Below, in pieces: positions 47,093 through 56,894 of a DNA stretch of 64,000 bases. Both the position numbers and the translations under genes were made by a program. Source of the DNA: Kineothrix sp. MB12-C1. GTDB taxonomy: Bacteria; Bacillota; Clostridia; Lachnospirales; Lachnospiraceae. Under the pieces are notes generated by a model. That model did not search any database, was not told where the DNA came from, and was given only the letters and a program-made list of their open reading frames with translations. Numbering within the stretch: the first letter of the stretch is position 1; every line of letters starts with the position of its first letter. The DNA lies in assembly GCF_030863805.1 (NCBI RefSeq), contig NZ_CP132957.1:1-64000 (forward strand), in the 5' to 3' direction.

Positions 47093-47611
47093 ATGAAGCG
47101 CGTAGTCGTTGTGACATTTTTAATATTTATATGTTTTCTCTTGCAGTGTACGGTGTTTCAGGCCCTTGCATTCGGAGGAATTGTTCCTAATTTGCTCATT
47201 GTGCTCACTGCGTCCTTCGGATTTATGAGAGGGGAAAGGAGCGGCCTTCTTATTGGTTTTTTGAGCGGTCTTTTTATCGATATATTTTTTGGTGATGTTA
47301 TTGGGTTTTATGCACTTCTTTACATGTATATAGGATATACCAACGGCAAGTTCAACCGAATTTTTTATCCTGAGGATATCAAGCTTCCCATTGTGCTCAT
47401 TATCGGCAGCGATTTGTTTTATGGTCTGGTATGCTACCTCCTGCTCTTTTTGATGCGTGCCAGGTTCAATATTGTCCATTACTTCAGGCACATTATTCTT
47501 CCTGAAATTGTTTACACCATTGTTATTACGATTTTTCTGTATCCCATTATACTTTGGATTAACCGTAAACTAGAAAATAGCGAGAAAAGGGGTGCAAAGA
47601 AATTTGTTTAA
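47093..47611 (+). CDS. mreD: Rod shape-determining protein MreD
   Basis: MreD is a polytopic membrane protein of the elongasome. The chosen ATG at 47093 follows GGAAAGGAGG and encodes MKRVVVVTFLIFICFLLQCT, giving 172 residues with five to six helices. GGIVPNLLIVLTASFGFMRG, SGLLIGFLSGLFIDIFFGD and IGFYALLYMYIGYTNGKFN match the family. An upstream start at 47072 would add seven residues without a better ribosome binding site. It overlaps the PBP2 gene by 20 nt. Confidence 0.93.
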   Translation: MKRVVVVTFLIFICFLLQCTVFQALAFGGIVPNLLIVLTASFGFMRGERSGLLIGFLSGLFIDIFFGDVIGFYALLYMYIGYTNGKFNRIFYPEDIKLPIVLIIGSDLFYGLVCYLLLFLMRARFNIVHYFRHIILPEIVYTIVITIFLYPIILWINRKLENSEKRGAKKFV

Positions 47612-50486
47612 GCGTTTCAAATATCTAAAAGAAAACTTTTTTAATACGGTAAATATACGTTTGCTCATATTGACTATAGTATTTATTGCACTCGGTGCCA
47701 TTATGATATACCGGGTTTTTCTTCTGCAGATTGTAAATGGAGAAACCTATCTGAATGATTTTCGTTTAAAAACAACAAAAACGAGAACCCTTGCCAGTAC
47801 GAGAGGAAATATTTATGATAGGAACGGTAATTATCTTGCTTATAATGAGCTGGCTTATAATGTAACCTTAGAGGATGTCTATGAATCGGGCAGAAGTAAG
47901 AATGCAAATCTTAATGAGACAATTTACAGGCTGATTCAGATGATTGAACAAAATGGGGATAGTATTGTGAGTGATTTCAATATTATTCTCGATAGTGACG
48001 GCAATTATGCCTTTGCGGTAGAGGATAGGCAGCTTAAGCGCTTTTTGGCCGATATTTATGGATATACAACTATTGATGAATTGATGGACAAGGGATATAA
48101 GTATGCTACCAAGACGGCAGATGAAGTCGTGAACGACCTATGTGCCACGGATCGTTTCGGCATCGGAACATATGAAGAACCGGGTAACAGCAAATCTTTC
48201 GTTGCACAAAAAGGGTATACGAAGGAGGAAATTATAAAGATTTTGACCATTCGCTATGCGTTAAGCACGAATAGCTTCCAGAAATATATTGCGACTACAG
48301 TAGCCTATAACGTGAGTCAGGAAACGGTGGCTGTTGTAATGGAAAATGCGAGTACATTAAATGGTGTGGATGTGGCAGAGGATACGGTGCGCCGATATGT
48401 AGACAGCGTCTATTTTTCGCAGATTATCGGTTATACCGGTAAGGTGTCCCAAGAGGAGCTTATTAGTTTACAGGCAGAAGATGGCAAATATGATCTGAAC
48501 GATACGGTGGGTAAATCAGGGATTGAATATTCCATGGAACAGCAGCTTCAGGGGACGAAAGGTTCTGAGGACGTTGTTGTCGATAATATGGGGAAGGTAA
48601 TTGAGACGAGTAACCGTATCGAACCGACTGCGGGCAATGACTTACATCTTACGATCGATAAAGACCTACAAGAGGCTGTTTATAATATTTTGGAATCTAA
48701 GCTGGCCAGTATTCTCCTTACGAAAATACGAAATATTAAAGAGTATACCCCGGGAGAAAACTCCGGAAGCAGCGATATTTTAATACCGATAGATGACGTT
48801 TATTTCTCCCTGCTCAACAATAATATTATAGATATGAGTGATTTTACAAAGCCCGGTGCAGGAGAAAATGAAAAGGCAGTATATGAAAGCTTCCTTAGCA
48901 AGAAGGAACTTGTAGTGGAAGAATTAAAAACGGAACTTAACGAGAAAAAAACTCCATATAGTTCTCTGCCGGTAGAGTATCAGGTATATGAAAGTTATAT
49001 TACATCAATGCTTTATGCGAATGCTGTCATTATGGAAGAAGAAATCGATAAGTCAGACGCCACCTATATTGCATGGACGACGGATGAAGTAATCAGTCTT
49101 CATGAATATTTAAATTATATTATTTCTAAAAACTGGATTGATGTAACGAAGCTTGATCTTTCTAGTCAATATTCGAATTCAGATGAAATATATGCTCACT
49201 TATTAGAATACATTTTTGCAAATATCGATAATAATTCAGCATTTAATAAAAAGATATATAAATATATGATAAGAAATAACGATATATCCGGAAGGCAAAT
49301 TTGCAGTATCTTGTTAGAGCAAGAGCTTGTAGAATTGGAGGAAGAAGAGCAGGAACGTTTCCAATCAGGGGTGATTTCCCCTTATGATTTTATGCTGGAG
49401 CGCATAAAACGTATGGATATTACGCCGGCCCAGCTTGCACTTGACCCTCATTCAGCGTCCTTAGTTATAACGGACGTCAATAATGGAGAAGTACTTGCTC
49501 TCGTTTCTTATCCGGGCTATGATAATAACCGGATGGCTAACGGAGTGGATGCCGATTATTTTTCATCGCTGTTAAATGACTTATCCACACCGATGATTAA
49601 TTATGCAACCTATCAGAAAACTGCTCCCGGTTCTACCTTTAAGATGGTAACGGCAACCGCAGGTCTTATGGAGGGTGCCATTAATCCATCGAGTACTATC
49701 GTGTGTACCGGAACCTTCGATAAGATAGATCCTCCTCCCCATTGCTGGATATGGCCGAGAGGAAGTCATGGCTCTTTGAATGTATCGGGAGGTATACAGC
49801 ATTCCTGCAATAACTTTTTTTATGAAGTAGGATACAGGCTCGGAACCTTAGGTGATCGATATGTTCCGGATATCGGGCTCCAAAAACTGACACAATATGC
49901 GGATATGTATGGATTGACGGAAGCATCCGGAGTGGAAATAGAAGAATCTTTACCGCAGGTTTCCGATGAAGATGCGGTTCGCTCTTCGATTGGACAAGGT
50001 ACGAATAACTTTACAACTGTCGGACTTGCGCGATACGTTACAACAGTCGCGAACAGCGGAACGTGCTATAATTTAACATTATTAGATAAATTGACCGACC
50101 ATAACAAGAATGTTTTGGAAGATTATTCAGCAGAAGTGAGAAATACGATTGATATGGATGCTTCTTATTGGGATAGCATTCATTCCGGCATGCGCAAAGT
50201 AGTGGAAGGCAAAGCTTACTACAATGATCTTAGTGTAAACGTTGCCGGAAAGACGGGTACCGCTCAGGAAAGCAAGAGCCGCCCGAATCATGCTCTCTTC
50301 ATTGGCTATGCTCCTTATGAGAATCCGGAAATTGCAATTGCAGCCAGAGTGGCTAATGGCTATACTTCCGATTATACGGCCCAGATAGTAAAGGACGTTA
50401 TCAAGTATTATTATAATCTGGCGGATGAAGAGGACTTAACAGGTGCTGCCCAGGCGCTTACCGGAGGCAGCATCAATACAGATTAA
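47592..50486 (+). CDS. mrdA: Penicillin-binding protein 2 (class B transpeptidase) with large insertion
   Basis: This is the elongasome transpeptidase partner of RodA. The N-terminus IRLLILTIVFIALGAIMIYR is the membrane anchor, and TLASTRGNIYDRNGNYLAYN starts the pedestal domain. TIDKDLQEAVYNILESKLAS (from residue 354) opens the transpeptidase domain. The domain resumes at residue about 621 with ASLVITDVNNGEVLALVSYP, so about 240 residues are inserted. STFK (Ser681), the HSCNNFFYEVG motif and KTGTAQE (Lys887) are the catalytic motifs. The total is 964 residues. The start is GTG at 47592 or TTG at 47604. It follows mreD directly. Confidence 0.93.
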   Translation: MQRNLFKRFKYLKENFFNTVNIRLLILTIVFIALGAIMIYRVFLLQIVNGETYLNDFRLKTTKTRTLASTRGNIYDRNGNYLAYNELAYNVTLEDVYESGRSKNANLNETIYRLIQMIEQNGDSIVSDFNIILDSDGNYAFAVEDRQLKRFLADIYGYTTIDELMDKGYKYATKTADEVVNDLCATDRFGIGTYEEPGNSKSFVAQKGYTKEEIIKILTIRYALSTNSFQKYIATTVAYNVSQETVAVVMENASTLNGVDVAEDTVRRYVDSVYFSQIIGYTGKVSQEELISLQAEDGKYDLNDTVGKSGIEYSMEQQLQGTKGSEDVVVDNMGKVIETSNRIEPTAGNDLHLTIDKDLQEAVYNILESKLASILLTKIRNIKEYTPGENSGSSDILIPIDDVYFSLLNNNIIDMSDFTKPGAGENEKAVYESFLSKKELVVEELKTELNEKKTPYSSLPVEYQVYESYITSMLYANAVIMEEEIDKSDATYIAWTTDEVISLHEYLNYIISKNWIDVTKLDLSSQYSNSDEIYAHLLEYIFANIDNNSAFNKKIYKYMIRNNDISGRQICSILLEQELVELEEEEQERFQSGVISPYDFMLERIKRMDITPAQLALDPHSASLVITDVNNGEVLALVSYPGYDNNRMANGVDADYFSSLLNDLSTPMINYATYQKTAPGSTFKMVTATAGLMEGAINPSSTIVCTGTFDKIDPPPHCWIWPRGSHGSLNVSGGIQHSCNNFFYEVGYRLGTLGDRYVPDIGLQKLTQYADMYGLTEASGVEIEESLPQVSDEDAVRSSIGQGTNNFTTVGLARYVTTVANSGTCYNLTLLDKLTDHNKNVLEDYSAEVRNTIDMDASYWDSIHSGMRKVVEGKAYYNDLSVNVAGKTGTAQESKSRPNHALFIGYAPYENPEIAIAARVANGYTSDYTAQIVKDVIKYYYNLADEEDLTGAAQALTGGSINTD

Positions 50487-50506
50487 TCGTAGAATGGAGA
50501 TTTATA

Positions 50507-51187
50507 ATGAAAAATGCTGTAATCATCAAAAGCTTTCAAAACGGGATTTCCGTATATCTGGACCCGTTACTTCCTTTTGAGGAATTATTAGAGGAGGTAG
50601 CCTTTAAGTTCAAGGAGTCCAGCCGTTTTTTCAAAAATGCGAAAATGGCAATTTCTTTGGATGGCAGGTCTTTGACGGAAGATGAAGAGCGCCGGGTTTT
50701 GGATGCGATAAGCATGAATTCAGACCTTCATATTGTATGCCTTGTAGGCAAAGATGAGGAGACGAATCAAAATTATTTGAAAGCGCTTCAGCAACTGGAC
50801 TATGGCGATCTCGAACAGGAGAATGAAGGACATTTTTATCGTGGAACTTTAAGAAATGGGCAGATTTTAGAAACGGAATCAAGCATCGTAGTGTTAGGCG
50901 ATGTTTACCCCGGAAGTTCCATTATTTCCACAAAAGATATCGTGATTCTGGGAGGGCTGTTTGGAAAGGCTTATGCCGGAGCAAATGGAGAGGAAGGTCA
51001 TTTCGTTGTTGCACTTGAAATGTCGCCGGAGAAATTAAAAATTGGCGATTTCAAATATAAAAATAGCGATAGACAAATTAAATGGCCAATCAAACCAAAA
51101 GTACAACCGAAGATTGCTTATGTAAAAAACGACAGAGTTGTGATGGAACCCATTACTAAAGAATTACTGAGCGGCCTGGCATTATAA
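50507..51187 (+). CDS. minC: Septum site-determining protein MinC
   Basis: MinC inhibits FtsZ assembly away from midcell. The N-terminal domain is variable (MKNAVIIKSFQNGISVYLDP). The C-terminal beta-helix shows FYRGTLRNGQILETESSIVV, LGDVYPGSSIISTKDIVILG and GGLFGKAYAGANG, which match the G-rich MinD-interacting domain. At 226 residues it has the normal length. Ribosome binding site AATGGAG precedes the ATG at 50507. It is the first of minCDE, 20 nt after the PBP2 gene. Confidence 0.95.
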   Translation: MKNAVIIKSFQNGISVYLDPLLPFEELLEEVAFKFKESSRFFKNAKMAISLDGRSLTEDEERRVLDAISMNSDLHIVCLVGKDEETNQNYLKALQQLDYGDLEQENEGHFYRGTLRNGQILETESSIVVLGDVYPGSSIISTKDIVILGGLFGKAYAGANGEEGHFVVALEMSPEKLKIGDFKYKNSDRQIKWPIKPKVQPKIAYVKNDRVVMEPITKELLSGLAL

Positions 51188-51247
51188 AATACATATACGC
51201 GCCAGGAGGACTCAGGGGACGAAATTATTCATTTTTGGAGGATAACT

Positions 51248-52039
51248 ATGAGTGAAGTAATTGTCGTCACATCAGGAAAAGGCGGGGTAGGCAAGACCAC
51301 TACCTCAGCAAATGTGGGTACAGGTCTGGCTGCGATGGGTAAAAAAGTAGTCCTTATCGATACAGATATCGGACTGAGGAATCTTGATGTTGTTATGGGA
51401 CTTGAGAATCGGATTGTCTATAATCTGGTAGATGTTATTGAAGGAAAGTGTAGGGTAAAGCAAGCTCTTATCAGGGACAAGCGTCATCAGAGTCTCTATC
51501 TGATGCCCTCTGCACAGACGAGGGACAAATCTTCCGTAACGCCCCAGCAGATGATAAAGATGATTCACCAATTGAAGGAACAGTTCGACTACGTCATTTT
51601 GGATTGCCCGGCAGGAATTGAACAAGGCTTTCAAAATGCCATTGCAGGTGCCGACAGAGCGCTCGTCGTAACGACGCCGGAAGTGTCGGCGATTCGAGAT
51701 GCTGACCGTATTATCGGTCTGCTGGAGGCTAATGAATTCAAACAAATCGACTTAATTATTAACCGGATGCGCTATGACATGGTGAAAAGGGGAGATATGA
51801 TGAGTGCCGCAGACGTGGTGGACATCCTATCCATACCCTTAATCGGTATTGTACCAGACGATGAAAACGTAGTGATAGCAACCAATCAGGGAGAACCTCT
51901 TGTTGGAAATGATACAATGGCCGGACGAGCTTACCAGAATATCTGCGAGCGTGTGCTCGGCAAAGAAATCCCTTTCATTGATTTTGAAAAGACGGTTTCT
52001 TTCTGGACAAGAGTAACAGGTATATTCCATAAAAATTAA
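51248..52039 (+). CDS. minD: Septum site-determining ATPase MinD
   Basis: MinD is the membrane-cycling ATPase that recruits MinC. SEVIVVTSGKGGVGKTTTSA is the deviant Walker A with the signature Lys, followed by VLIDTDIGLRNLDVVMGLEN and YVILDCPAGIEQGFQNAI. The product is 263 residues. The C-terminal membrane-targeting helix is FEKTVSFWTRVTGIFHKN. GGAGG precedes the ATG at 51248. It is followed by minE after 12 nt. Confidence 0.97.
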   Translation: MSEVIVVTSGKGGVGKTTTSANVGTGLAAMGKKVVLIDTDIGLRNLDVVMGLENRIVYNLVDVIEGKCRVKQALIRDKRHQSLYLMPSAQTRDKSSVTPQQMIKMIHQLKEQFDYVILDCPAGIEQGFQNAIAGADRALVVTTPEVSAIRDADRIIGLLEANEFKQIDLIINRMRYDMVKRGDMMSAADVVDILSIPLIGIVPDDENVVIATNQGEPLVGNDTMAGRAYQNICERVLGKEIPFIDFEKTVSFWTRVTGIFHKN

Positions 52040-52051
52040 GGAGGTTTTTAA

Positions 52052-52315
52052 ATGGGATTCGCGACATTTTTTAAAAGAAAGAGTTCCCGGGAAATAGCTA
52101 AAGACAGGCTGAAGATTTTATTGATATCCGACCGGGTAAATTGTTCTCCGGAAATGATGGAGATGATTAAGACGGATATTGCCAAAGTGATTTCAAAATA
52201 TATGAAAATAGATGCAAAAAGCATGGAAATACAAATTACAAAGACCGGAACAAAGGGACGAGGCAAGATGCCGTCTCTGTATGCCAGCATTCCGATTATC
52301 GATGTAAATAAATAA
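52052..52315 (+). CDS. minE: Cell division topological specificity factor MinE
   Basis: MinE stimulates MinD ATPase and produces Min oscillation. The 87-residue product reads ATFFKRKSSREIAKDRLKIL, LISDRVNCSPEMMEMIKTDI, AKVISKYMKIDAKSMEIQIT, matching the anti-MinCD helix and the C-terminal topological domain. AAGGAGG precedes the ATG at 52052. Its presence indicates an oscillating Min system instead of a DivIVA-only one. Confidence 0.95.
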   Translation: MGFATFFKRKSSREIAKDRLKILLISDRVNCSPEMMEMIKTDIAKVISKYMKIDAKSMEIQITKTGTKGRGKMPSLYASIPIIDVNK

Positions 52316-52375
52316 TTAAGGATTATTTTATCAACAGAAAGAAAAAACCGGGTATCCGGATTGGAGGGAAAATCT

Positions 52376-53485
52376 ATGCTAAAACAATATAGAATACGGG
52401 ATTATGACTTTAAACTTGTTCTTTTAGTGATTTCCCTTACTGTAATCGGCATTTTTGCGGTGGGCAGTGCAAAGGAGTCTATGCAAAAAACGCAAATTGC
52501 CGGTTTTATTCTCGGCTTATTTTTGATGCTTGTACTCTCACTTTTTGATTACTCTGTGTTATTAAAGCTAAATTGGTTGTTTTATATCGGCAATTTTGTT
52601 CTTCTGGCGTTAGTTGCGGTAATGGGAGAGACCAAGAATGGAGCCCAGCGCTGGATCGAATTGTTCGGAATTGAATTCCAACCGTCGGAAACTGCGAAAA
52701 TCTTATTGATTCTGTTTTACGCACAGTTTATAATGAAACATAAGGAACGGCTCAACACATTTAAAAATATCGGCATATGTTGTATACTTATATTGCCGCC
52801 GCTCGCTTTTATCTTCAAACAGCCCAATCTATCGACAACGATCGTACTGGCAGTTGTTTTTTGTGTCATAATGTTTGTAGGTGGATTGCATTGGAAGATT
52901 GTATCCAGTGTGTTGGCGGTCATTGTTCCGGTATTTGTAATTACGCTGACCATAATCTTGCAGCCCGACCAATCACTAATACGTGGTTATCAGCAGACTC
53001 GTATTTTAGCCTGGCTGCATCCGGAAGAATATGCTACGACAGAGGCTTATCAACAGTTGAATTCCATCATGGCAATCGGCTCAGGGCAATTGGAGGGGAA
53101 GGGCTATAAGACGAATGTCATCAGTTCTGTGAAGAATGGTAATTTTATTTCAGAACCGCAGACAGACTTCATTTTTGCAGTTATTGGAGAAGAATTCGGC
53201 TTTGTCGGAACATGTACGGTAATTATTTTAGTGATTTTAATTACATTGGAATGCCTTTTAGTGGCACGAAGGGCCAAGGATCTTGCCGGTTCCATCATAG
53301 CTGCCGGAATGGCAGGTTTAATTGGATTTCAGGGCTTTTTGAATATAGGGGTAACTACGGGACTTCTTCCGAATACGGGAGTAACGTTGCCATTTGTAAG
53401 TTACGGTCTGACTTCACTTCTTAGCCTGTATATTGGAATCGGTTTTGTTTTAAACGTTGGCTTACAATGTAAAAGTAAATATTAA
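52376..53485 (+). CDS. rodA: FtsW/RodA/SpoVE-family peptidoglycan glycosyltransferase, RodA-like
   Basis: This is a SEDS-family membrane glycosyltransferase of 369 residues with about ten helices. [78 protein letters not shown] and GEEFGFVG are family motifs (Q-P-S-E, P-x-TDFIF, E-E). The last part reads [23 protein letters not shown] 52376 follows GGAGG. The location in an mre/min cluster and the PBP2 gene upstream favour RodA over FtsW. Confidence 0.9.
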   Translation: MLKQYRIRDYDFKLVLLVISLTVIGIFAVGSAKESMQKTQIAGFILGLFLMLVLSLFDYSVLLKLNWLFYIGNFVLLALVAVMGETKNGAQRWIELFGIEFQPSETAKILLILFYAQFIMKHKERLNTFKNIGICCILILPPLAFIFKQPNLSTTIVLAVVFCVIMFVGGLHWKIVSSVLAVIVPVFVITLTIILQPDQSLIRGYQQTRILAWLHPEEYATTEAYQQLNSIMAIGSGQLEGKGYKTNVISSVKNGNFISEPQTDFIFAVIGEEFGFVGTCTVIILVILITLECLLVARRAKDLAGSIIAAGMAGLIGFQGFLNIGVTTGLLPNTGVTLPFVSYGLTSLLSLYIGIGFVLNVGLQCKSKY

Positions 53486-53504
53486 CATAAGAGAGGGTAT
53501 AACT

Positions 53505-53900
53505 ATGAACATTGCACTGATTGCACATGATGCAAAAAAGAAGCTGATGCAGAACTTCTGTATCGCTTACAAGGGAATATTGAGCAAAAATGAGCTTTTT
53601 GCTACAGGAACGACAGGACGTTTAATCGAAGAAGTGACTAACTTAAATGTGCACAAATATCTTGCCGGACATCTGGGGGGGGAACAGCAGATAGGTGCGC
53701 AGATCGAACACAATGAAATGGATCTCGTTATCTTTCTTCGCGACCCATTAACACCGAAGTCACATGAGCCAGATGTTAACAATGTAGTACGTTTATGCGA
53801 TGTGCATAACATTCCTTTGGCAACCAATCTCGCTTCGGCGGAACTTCTGATAAAATCCCTGGACAGAGGAGACTTAGAGTGGCGTGAGATGTATAAATAA
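53505..53900 (+). CDS. mgsA: Methylglyoxal synthase
   Basis: MgsA converts dihydroxyacetone phosphate to methylglyoxal, a bypass of glycolysis. The 131-residue product reads [60 protein letters not shown] and [17 protein letters not shown] with the catalytic Asp and phosphate-binding residues. ATG 53505 follows GAGAGGG. The upstream extension to 53457 overlaps rodA and is not needed. It overlaps the next gene by 17 nt. Confidence 0.95.
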   Translation: MNIALIAHDAKKKLMQNFCIAYKGILSKNELFATGTTGRLIEEVTNLNVHKYLAGHLGGEQQIGAQIEHNEMDLVIFLRDPLTPKSHEPDVNNVVRLCDVHNIPLATNLASAELLIKSLDRGDLEWREMYK

Positions 53901-54867
53901 TAAAATTCTTCGTATGAATATAGGTATGGGAGCGATATGTGCCCTTCTTACGGGGTGTGGCAGCACGCCTTATAGCATGGCATATTCTCCCGATTATCCG
54001 GTTAGCAGCTACCGCATCTTTGATTTGGAAGAGAATGCGGATGTTGCCATACCTTTTGCTACTGATTTATGTGTGGTAGACGGTACTATTACCGGAGATG
54101 CAGAGATTACCAATTCCAGTTCAGCCGCTCTTTTTTCTTTATCTTCTGATGAAACATTGTATGCGAAAAATGTGCATGAGAAGCTGGCGCCAGCCAGCCT
54201 TACCAAGGTGATGACAGCGCTCGTAGCGTTAAAGTACGGTTCTCCTGATGAAGTTCTGACAGCATCATCAAATGTTAAGATTACGGAATCAGGGGCTCAG
54301 ATGGCAGGCATCAAGGAGGGAGATCAGATGACTTTAATACAAGCACTTCATCTTCTTCTTATTAATTCTGCCAACGATGCTGCCGTTATGGTGGCAGAAG
54401 GAATTGGCGGAAGTGTGGAAGGCTTCAGCGAACTGATGAATCAGGAGGCGAAAGTGATCGGTGCTACTAATAGTAATTTTGTGAATCCTCATGGACTTAC
54501 AGCAGATAATCATTATGTAACGGCATATGATATGTACCTTATATTCAATGCGGCTTTAGGCTATGAGCTGTTCAATGAGATTATTTCCATGCCTACCTAT
54601 ACTACCGTTTATAAGGATAGGAATGGGAATGACAAAGAGATTTCCGTGAATACGACAAATCTCTATTTGCAGGGAGAGACGAATGCTCCCGATGCGATAA
54701 CTGTAATCGGAGGTAAGACCGGTACGACTAATGCTGCAGGACACTGTTTAATATTGCTTTCCAGAGACTCTTCAAGCAAGCCGTATATTTCTGTAATTCT
54801 CCGCTCCGAAGGGAGAGATACTCTCTATGGGGATATGACCGAATTGTTAAGCGAAATAAAGAATTAA
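53884..54867 (+). CDS. D-alanyl-D-alanine carboxypeptidase (DacA-type) lipoprotein
   Basis: This is a low-molecular-weight PBP of the S11 peptidase family that trims D-Ala from stem peptides. The N-terminus [17 protein letters not shown] has a lipobox-like LLTGC, so membrane anchoring by lipid is likely. [13 protein letters not shown] holds S-x-x-[16 protein letters not shown] holds S-x-N, and [13 protein letters not shown] holds K-T-G. At 327 residues it lacks the C-terminal amphipathic anchor helix of DacA, consistent with a lipid anchor instead. The start could be GTG 53884 or ATG 53914; both read the same lipobox. Confidence 0.88.
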   Translation: MRCINNKILRMNIGMGAICALLTGCGSTPYSMAYSPDYPVSSYRIFDLEENADVAIPFATDLCVVDGTITGDAEITNSSSAALFSLSSDETLYAKNVHEKLAPASLTKVMTALVALKYGSPDEVLTASSNVKITESGAQMAGIKEGDQMTLIQALHLLLINSANDAAVMVAEGIGGSVEGFSELMNQEAKVIGATNSNFVNPHGLTADNHYVTAYDMYLIFNAALGYELFNEIISMPTYTTVYKDRNGNDKEISVNTTNLYLQGETNAPDAITVIGGKTGTTNAAGHCLILLSRDSSSKPYISVILRSEGRDTLYGDMTELLSEIKN

Positions 54868-54870
54868 CAG

Positions 54871-54899
54871 TTGTTTTTTAATATAATATAAACTATAAT
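54871..54899 (+). promoter_or_regulatory. Probable sigma-A promoter with downstream leader hairpin
   Basis: TTGTTT at 54871-54876, a 17-nt spacer and TATAAT at 54894-54899 precede the P-loop gene. The leader has a GGCCTAT/ATAGGCC hairpin (54907-54932), 26 nt before the start codon. Confidence 0.55.
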
Positions 54900-54957
54900 A
54901 TAGCTAGGCCTATTTAAAGATTTTTATAGGCCGAATTTACTATAGGAGGGTTCACCA

Positions 54958-55377
54958 ATGGTTCGATTAATAGTAGGTAATAAGGGAAAAGGCAAAACAA
55001 AACATTTACTTGATATGGTAAATGCCGAAGTGAAAACAGCATCAGGAAATATTACATATTTAGACAAAAGCACGAAGCATATGTATGAATTGAACAATAA
55101 GATTCGTTTAATTAATGCAATGGATTACATGATTACGAACAGCGATGAATTTGTTGGTTTTATCTGCGGTATTATCTCTCAGGATCACGATTTGCAGCAG
55201 ATGTATTTTGACAGCTTTTTGAAAATAGCATGTCTGGAGGATCAAGAAGTCCTTCCTACGATTGAGAAATTGGAAAAAATTGGAGAATCGTTTGGCGTAC
55301 ATTTCGTTTTAAGTATTTCCATAGAGGAAAATGAATTACCGGAAAGTCTGAAATCGAAGGTTGTTGTAGCTCTTTAA
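54958..55377 (+). CDS. Small P-loop protein, unknown function
   Basis: This is a 139-residue protein, MVRLIVGNKGKGKTKHLLDM, with a Walker A motif (G7-N-K-G-K-G-K-T14). The rest has no clear Walker B. It has NITYLDKSTKHMYELNNKIR and a C-terminal VHFVLSISIEENELPESLKS. Related short proteins are sometimes labelled PilT-like, which is not supported here. GGAGGG precedes the ATG at 54958. It has its own promoter and a terminator at 55434. Function is unknown; it precedes the HlyD-like, yggS and sepF genes. Confidence 0.55.
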   Translation: MVRLIVGNKGKGKTKHLLDMVNAEVKTASGNITYLDKSTKHMYELNNKIRLINAMDYMITNSDEFVGFICGIISQDHDLQQMYFDSFLKIACLEDQEVLPTIEKLEKIGESFGVHFVLSISIEENELPESLKSKVVVAL

Positions 55378-55404
55378 TTATAATTGTATTGAAATCAGGA
55401 AAAA

Positions 55405-55420
55405 TTGTAACTAGTTACAA
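55405..55420. repeat. Perfect 16-bp palindrome
   Basis: TTGTAACTAGTTACAA reads the same on both strands. The GTAACT/AGTTAC arms resemble those of the dispersed hairpin element, but no loop is left. Confidence 0.55.
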
Positions 55421-55433
55421 AGAATTTTAAAAC

Positions 55434-55464
55434 AGGCCTCGGATACATTACCGGGGCTTTTCCT
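55434..55464 (+). terminator. Rho-independent terminator after the P-loop gene
   Basis: GCCTCGG pairs with CCGGGGC (one G-T pair) around ATACATTA and is followed by TTTT. It separates the P-loop gene from the HlyD-like gene. Confidence 0.7.
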
Positions 55465-55496
55465 GTGGTATGCTGGAAGACTTGGGAGGATTGGAA

Positions 55497-56894
55497 TTGG
55501 CGAATCAAACTTCTAATAAGATAACCAAATACAGAAAACCGTTAAATCTCAATATCGGAATGATTATTTTTGCCGTTATTTTCATTTATATTGTTATTTG
55601 TATCTTTATGTATATGACTTCTAAGCATATCATAGCTTATGAGGTGAAGGCGGGCTCTTTATCTACCAATAATATTTATAAAGCGGTAGCTCTTAGAGAC
55701 GAGACCGTTATAACGGCTGAAGATGCCGGCTATATCAACTATTTTGCCAGAGAAGGGGGAAAGGTTGCAGCCGGGGACCTCGTATATGCCGTGGATGAAT
55801 CCGGTAAACTTGCTGATTATATTCAGTCGGGCTCATCGGGCGAGAATTCCCTGTCTCAAACGGACCTTTCTGAACTAAAAACAGAAATCGTAGGATTTGC
55901 GAGCACCTTTGAGCCGAAGAATTTTTCGTCCACCTATGATTTCAAATATAATATGCAAGGTACTGTTTTAAAACTTGCTAATTATAATATTCTGGAAAGT
56001 ATCGATGCTATTGATGCTTCCGGTCTTGCGGGGCTGGTAAAGCAATGTATTTCGCCTATTTCAGGCATCGTTGTTTACTCCACAGATGGTTATGAGACAT
56101 TGACGTTGGAACAGATGACCAAGGAACTGATTGCACCGAAGGACTATGAAAAGAATCAGTTAATCGGTAATGATTTGGTTGCGGTAGGCGATCCTGTTTA
56201 TAAGCTGTCTACGAACGAAGACTGGTCTCTTGTTATCGAAGTGGATAAGGACAGGGAGATGGAACTTTTAGAAGCCGAATATGTGAAGGTACGCTTTTTG
56301 AAAAATCAGGAAACTTCCTGGGGCAAAGTAGATTCCTATACGAACGAAGCGGGAGATATTTTTGTAAAACTTACTTTTACCAACTCTATGATTACCTTCT
56401 GTACCGACCGATTTGTAGATATAGAGTTAATTTTAGCGGATGAACAAGGGCTAAAGATTCCTAATTCCTCCGTTGTGGAAAAGGAGTTCTTTATCGTTCC
56501 TAAACGCTTTATCACAAAGGGTGGTAACAGCAATGTGGATGGCGTATTGAGAGAAGCTTATACAGAGGATGGGACAGCGACGACGGAATTTATTGAGACT
56601 ACTATTTATAATGAGGAAGACGATGAATACTATGTGGATGATGCTACACTCCGAATCGGCGATTATCTCGTTCTTCCTGAAGGGATGGAGAAATACGCCA
56701 TAAGTAAGCGTGGAAGCTTAATTGGTGTGTATAACATTAATAAAGGATATGCAGATTTCAAACAGATTAATATCTTGTACAGCAATGATGAATATTCCAT
56801 CGTACAATCCAATACAGCATATGGATTAAATGTGTACGACTACATTGTTTTGGATGCAGGATCGGTTAGCGAGGATGAGTTAATCTATGAGTAA
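55497..56894 (+). CDS. HlyD-like membrane-anchored adaptor protein
   Basis: This is a 465-residue protein with a single N-terminal helix (NIGMIIFAVIFIYIVICIFM) followed by a HlyD/biotin-lipoyl-like pattern: KAVALRDETVITAEDAGYIN, then YFAREGGKVAAGDLVYAVDE. A C-terminal half with LRIGDYLVLPEG and YDYIVLDAGSV resembles an adaptor beta-barrel. The start is TTG at 55497, chosen because GGGAGGA lies just upstream, which a start at 55470 would lack. No efflux transporter gene is adjacent. It overlaps yggS by 8 nt, so its role is more likely tied to cell division than export; this is inference. Confidence 0.65.
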   Translation: MANQTSNKITKYRKPLNLNIGMIIFAVIFIYIVICIFMYMTSKHIIAYEVKAGSLSTNNIYKAVALRDETVITAEDAGYINYFAREGGKVAAGDLVYAVDESGKLADYIQSGSSGENSLSQTDLSELKTEIVGFASTFEPKNFSSTYDFKYNMQGTVLKLANYNILESIDAIDASGLAGLVKQCISPISGIVVYSTDGYETLTLEQMTKELIAPKDYEKNQLIGNDLVAVGDPVYKLSTNEDWSLVIEVDKDREMELLEAEYVKVRFLKNQETSWGKVDSYTNEAGDIFVKLTFTNSMITFCTDRFVDIELILADEQGLKIPNSSVVEKEFFIVPKRFITKGGNSNVDGVLREAYTEDGTATTEFIETTIYNEEDDEYYVDDATLRIGDYLVLPEGMEKYAISKRGSLIGVYNINKGYADFKQINILYSNDEYSIVQSNTAYGLNVYDYIVLDAGSVSEDELIYE

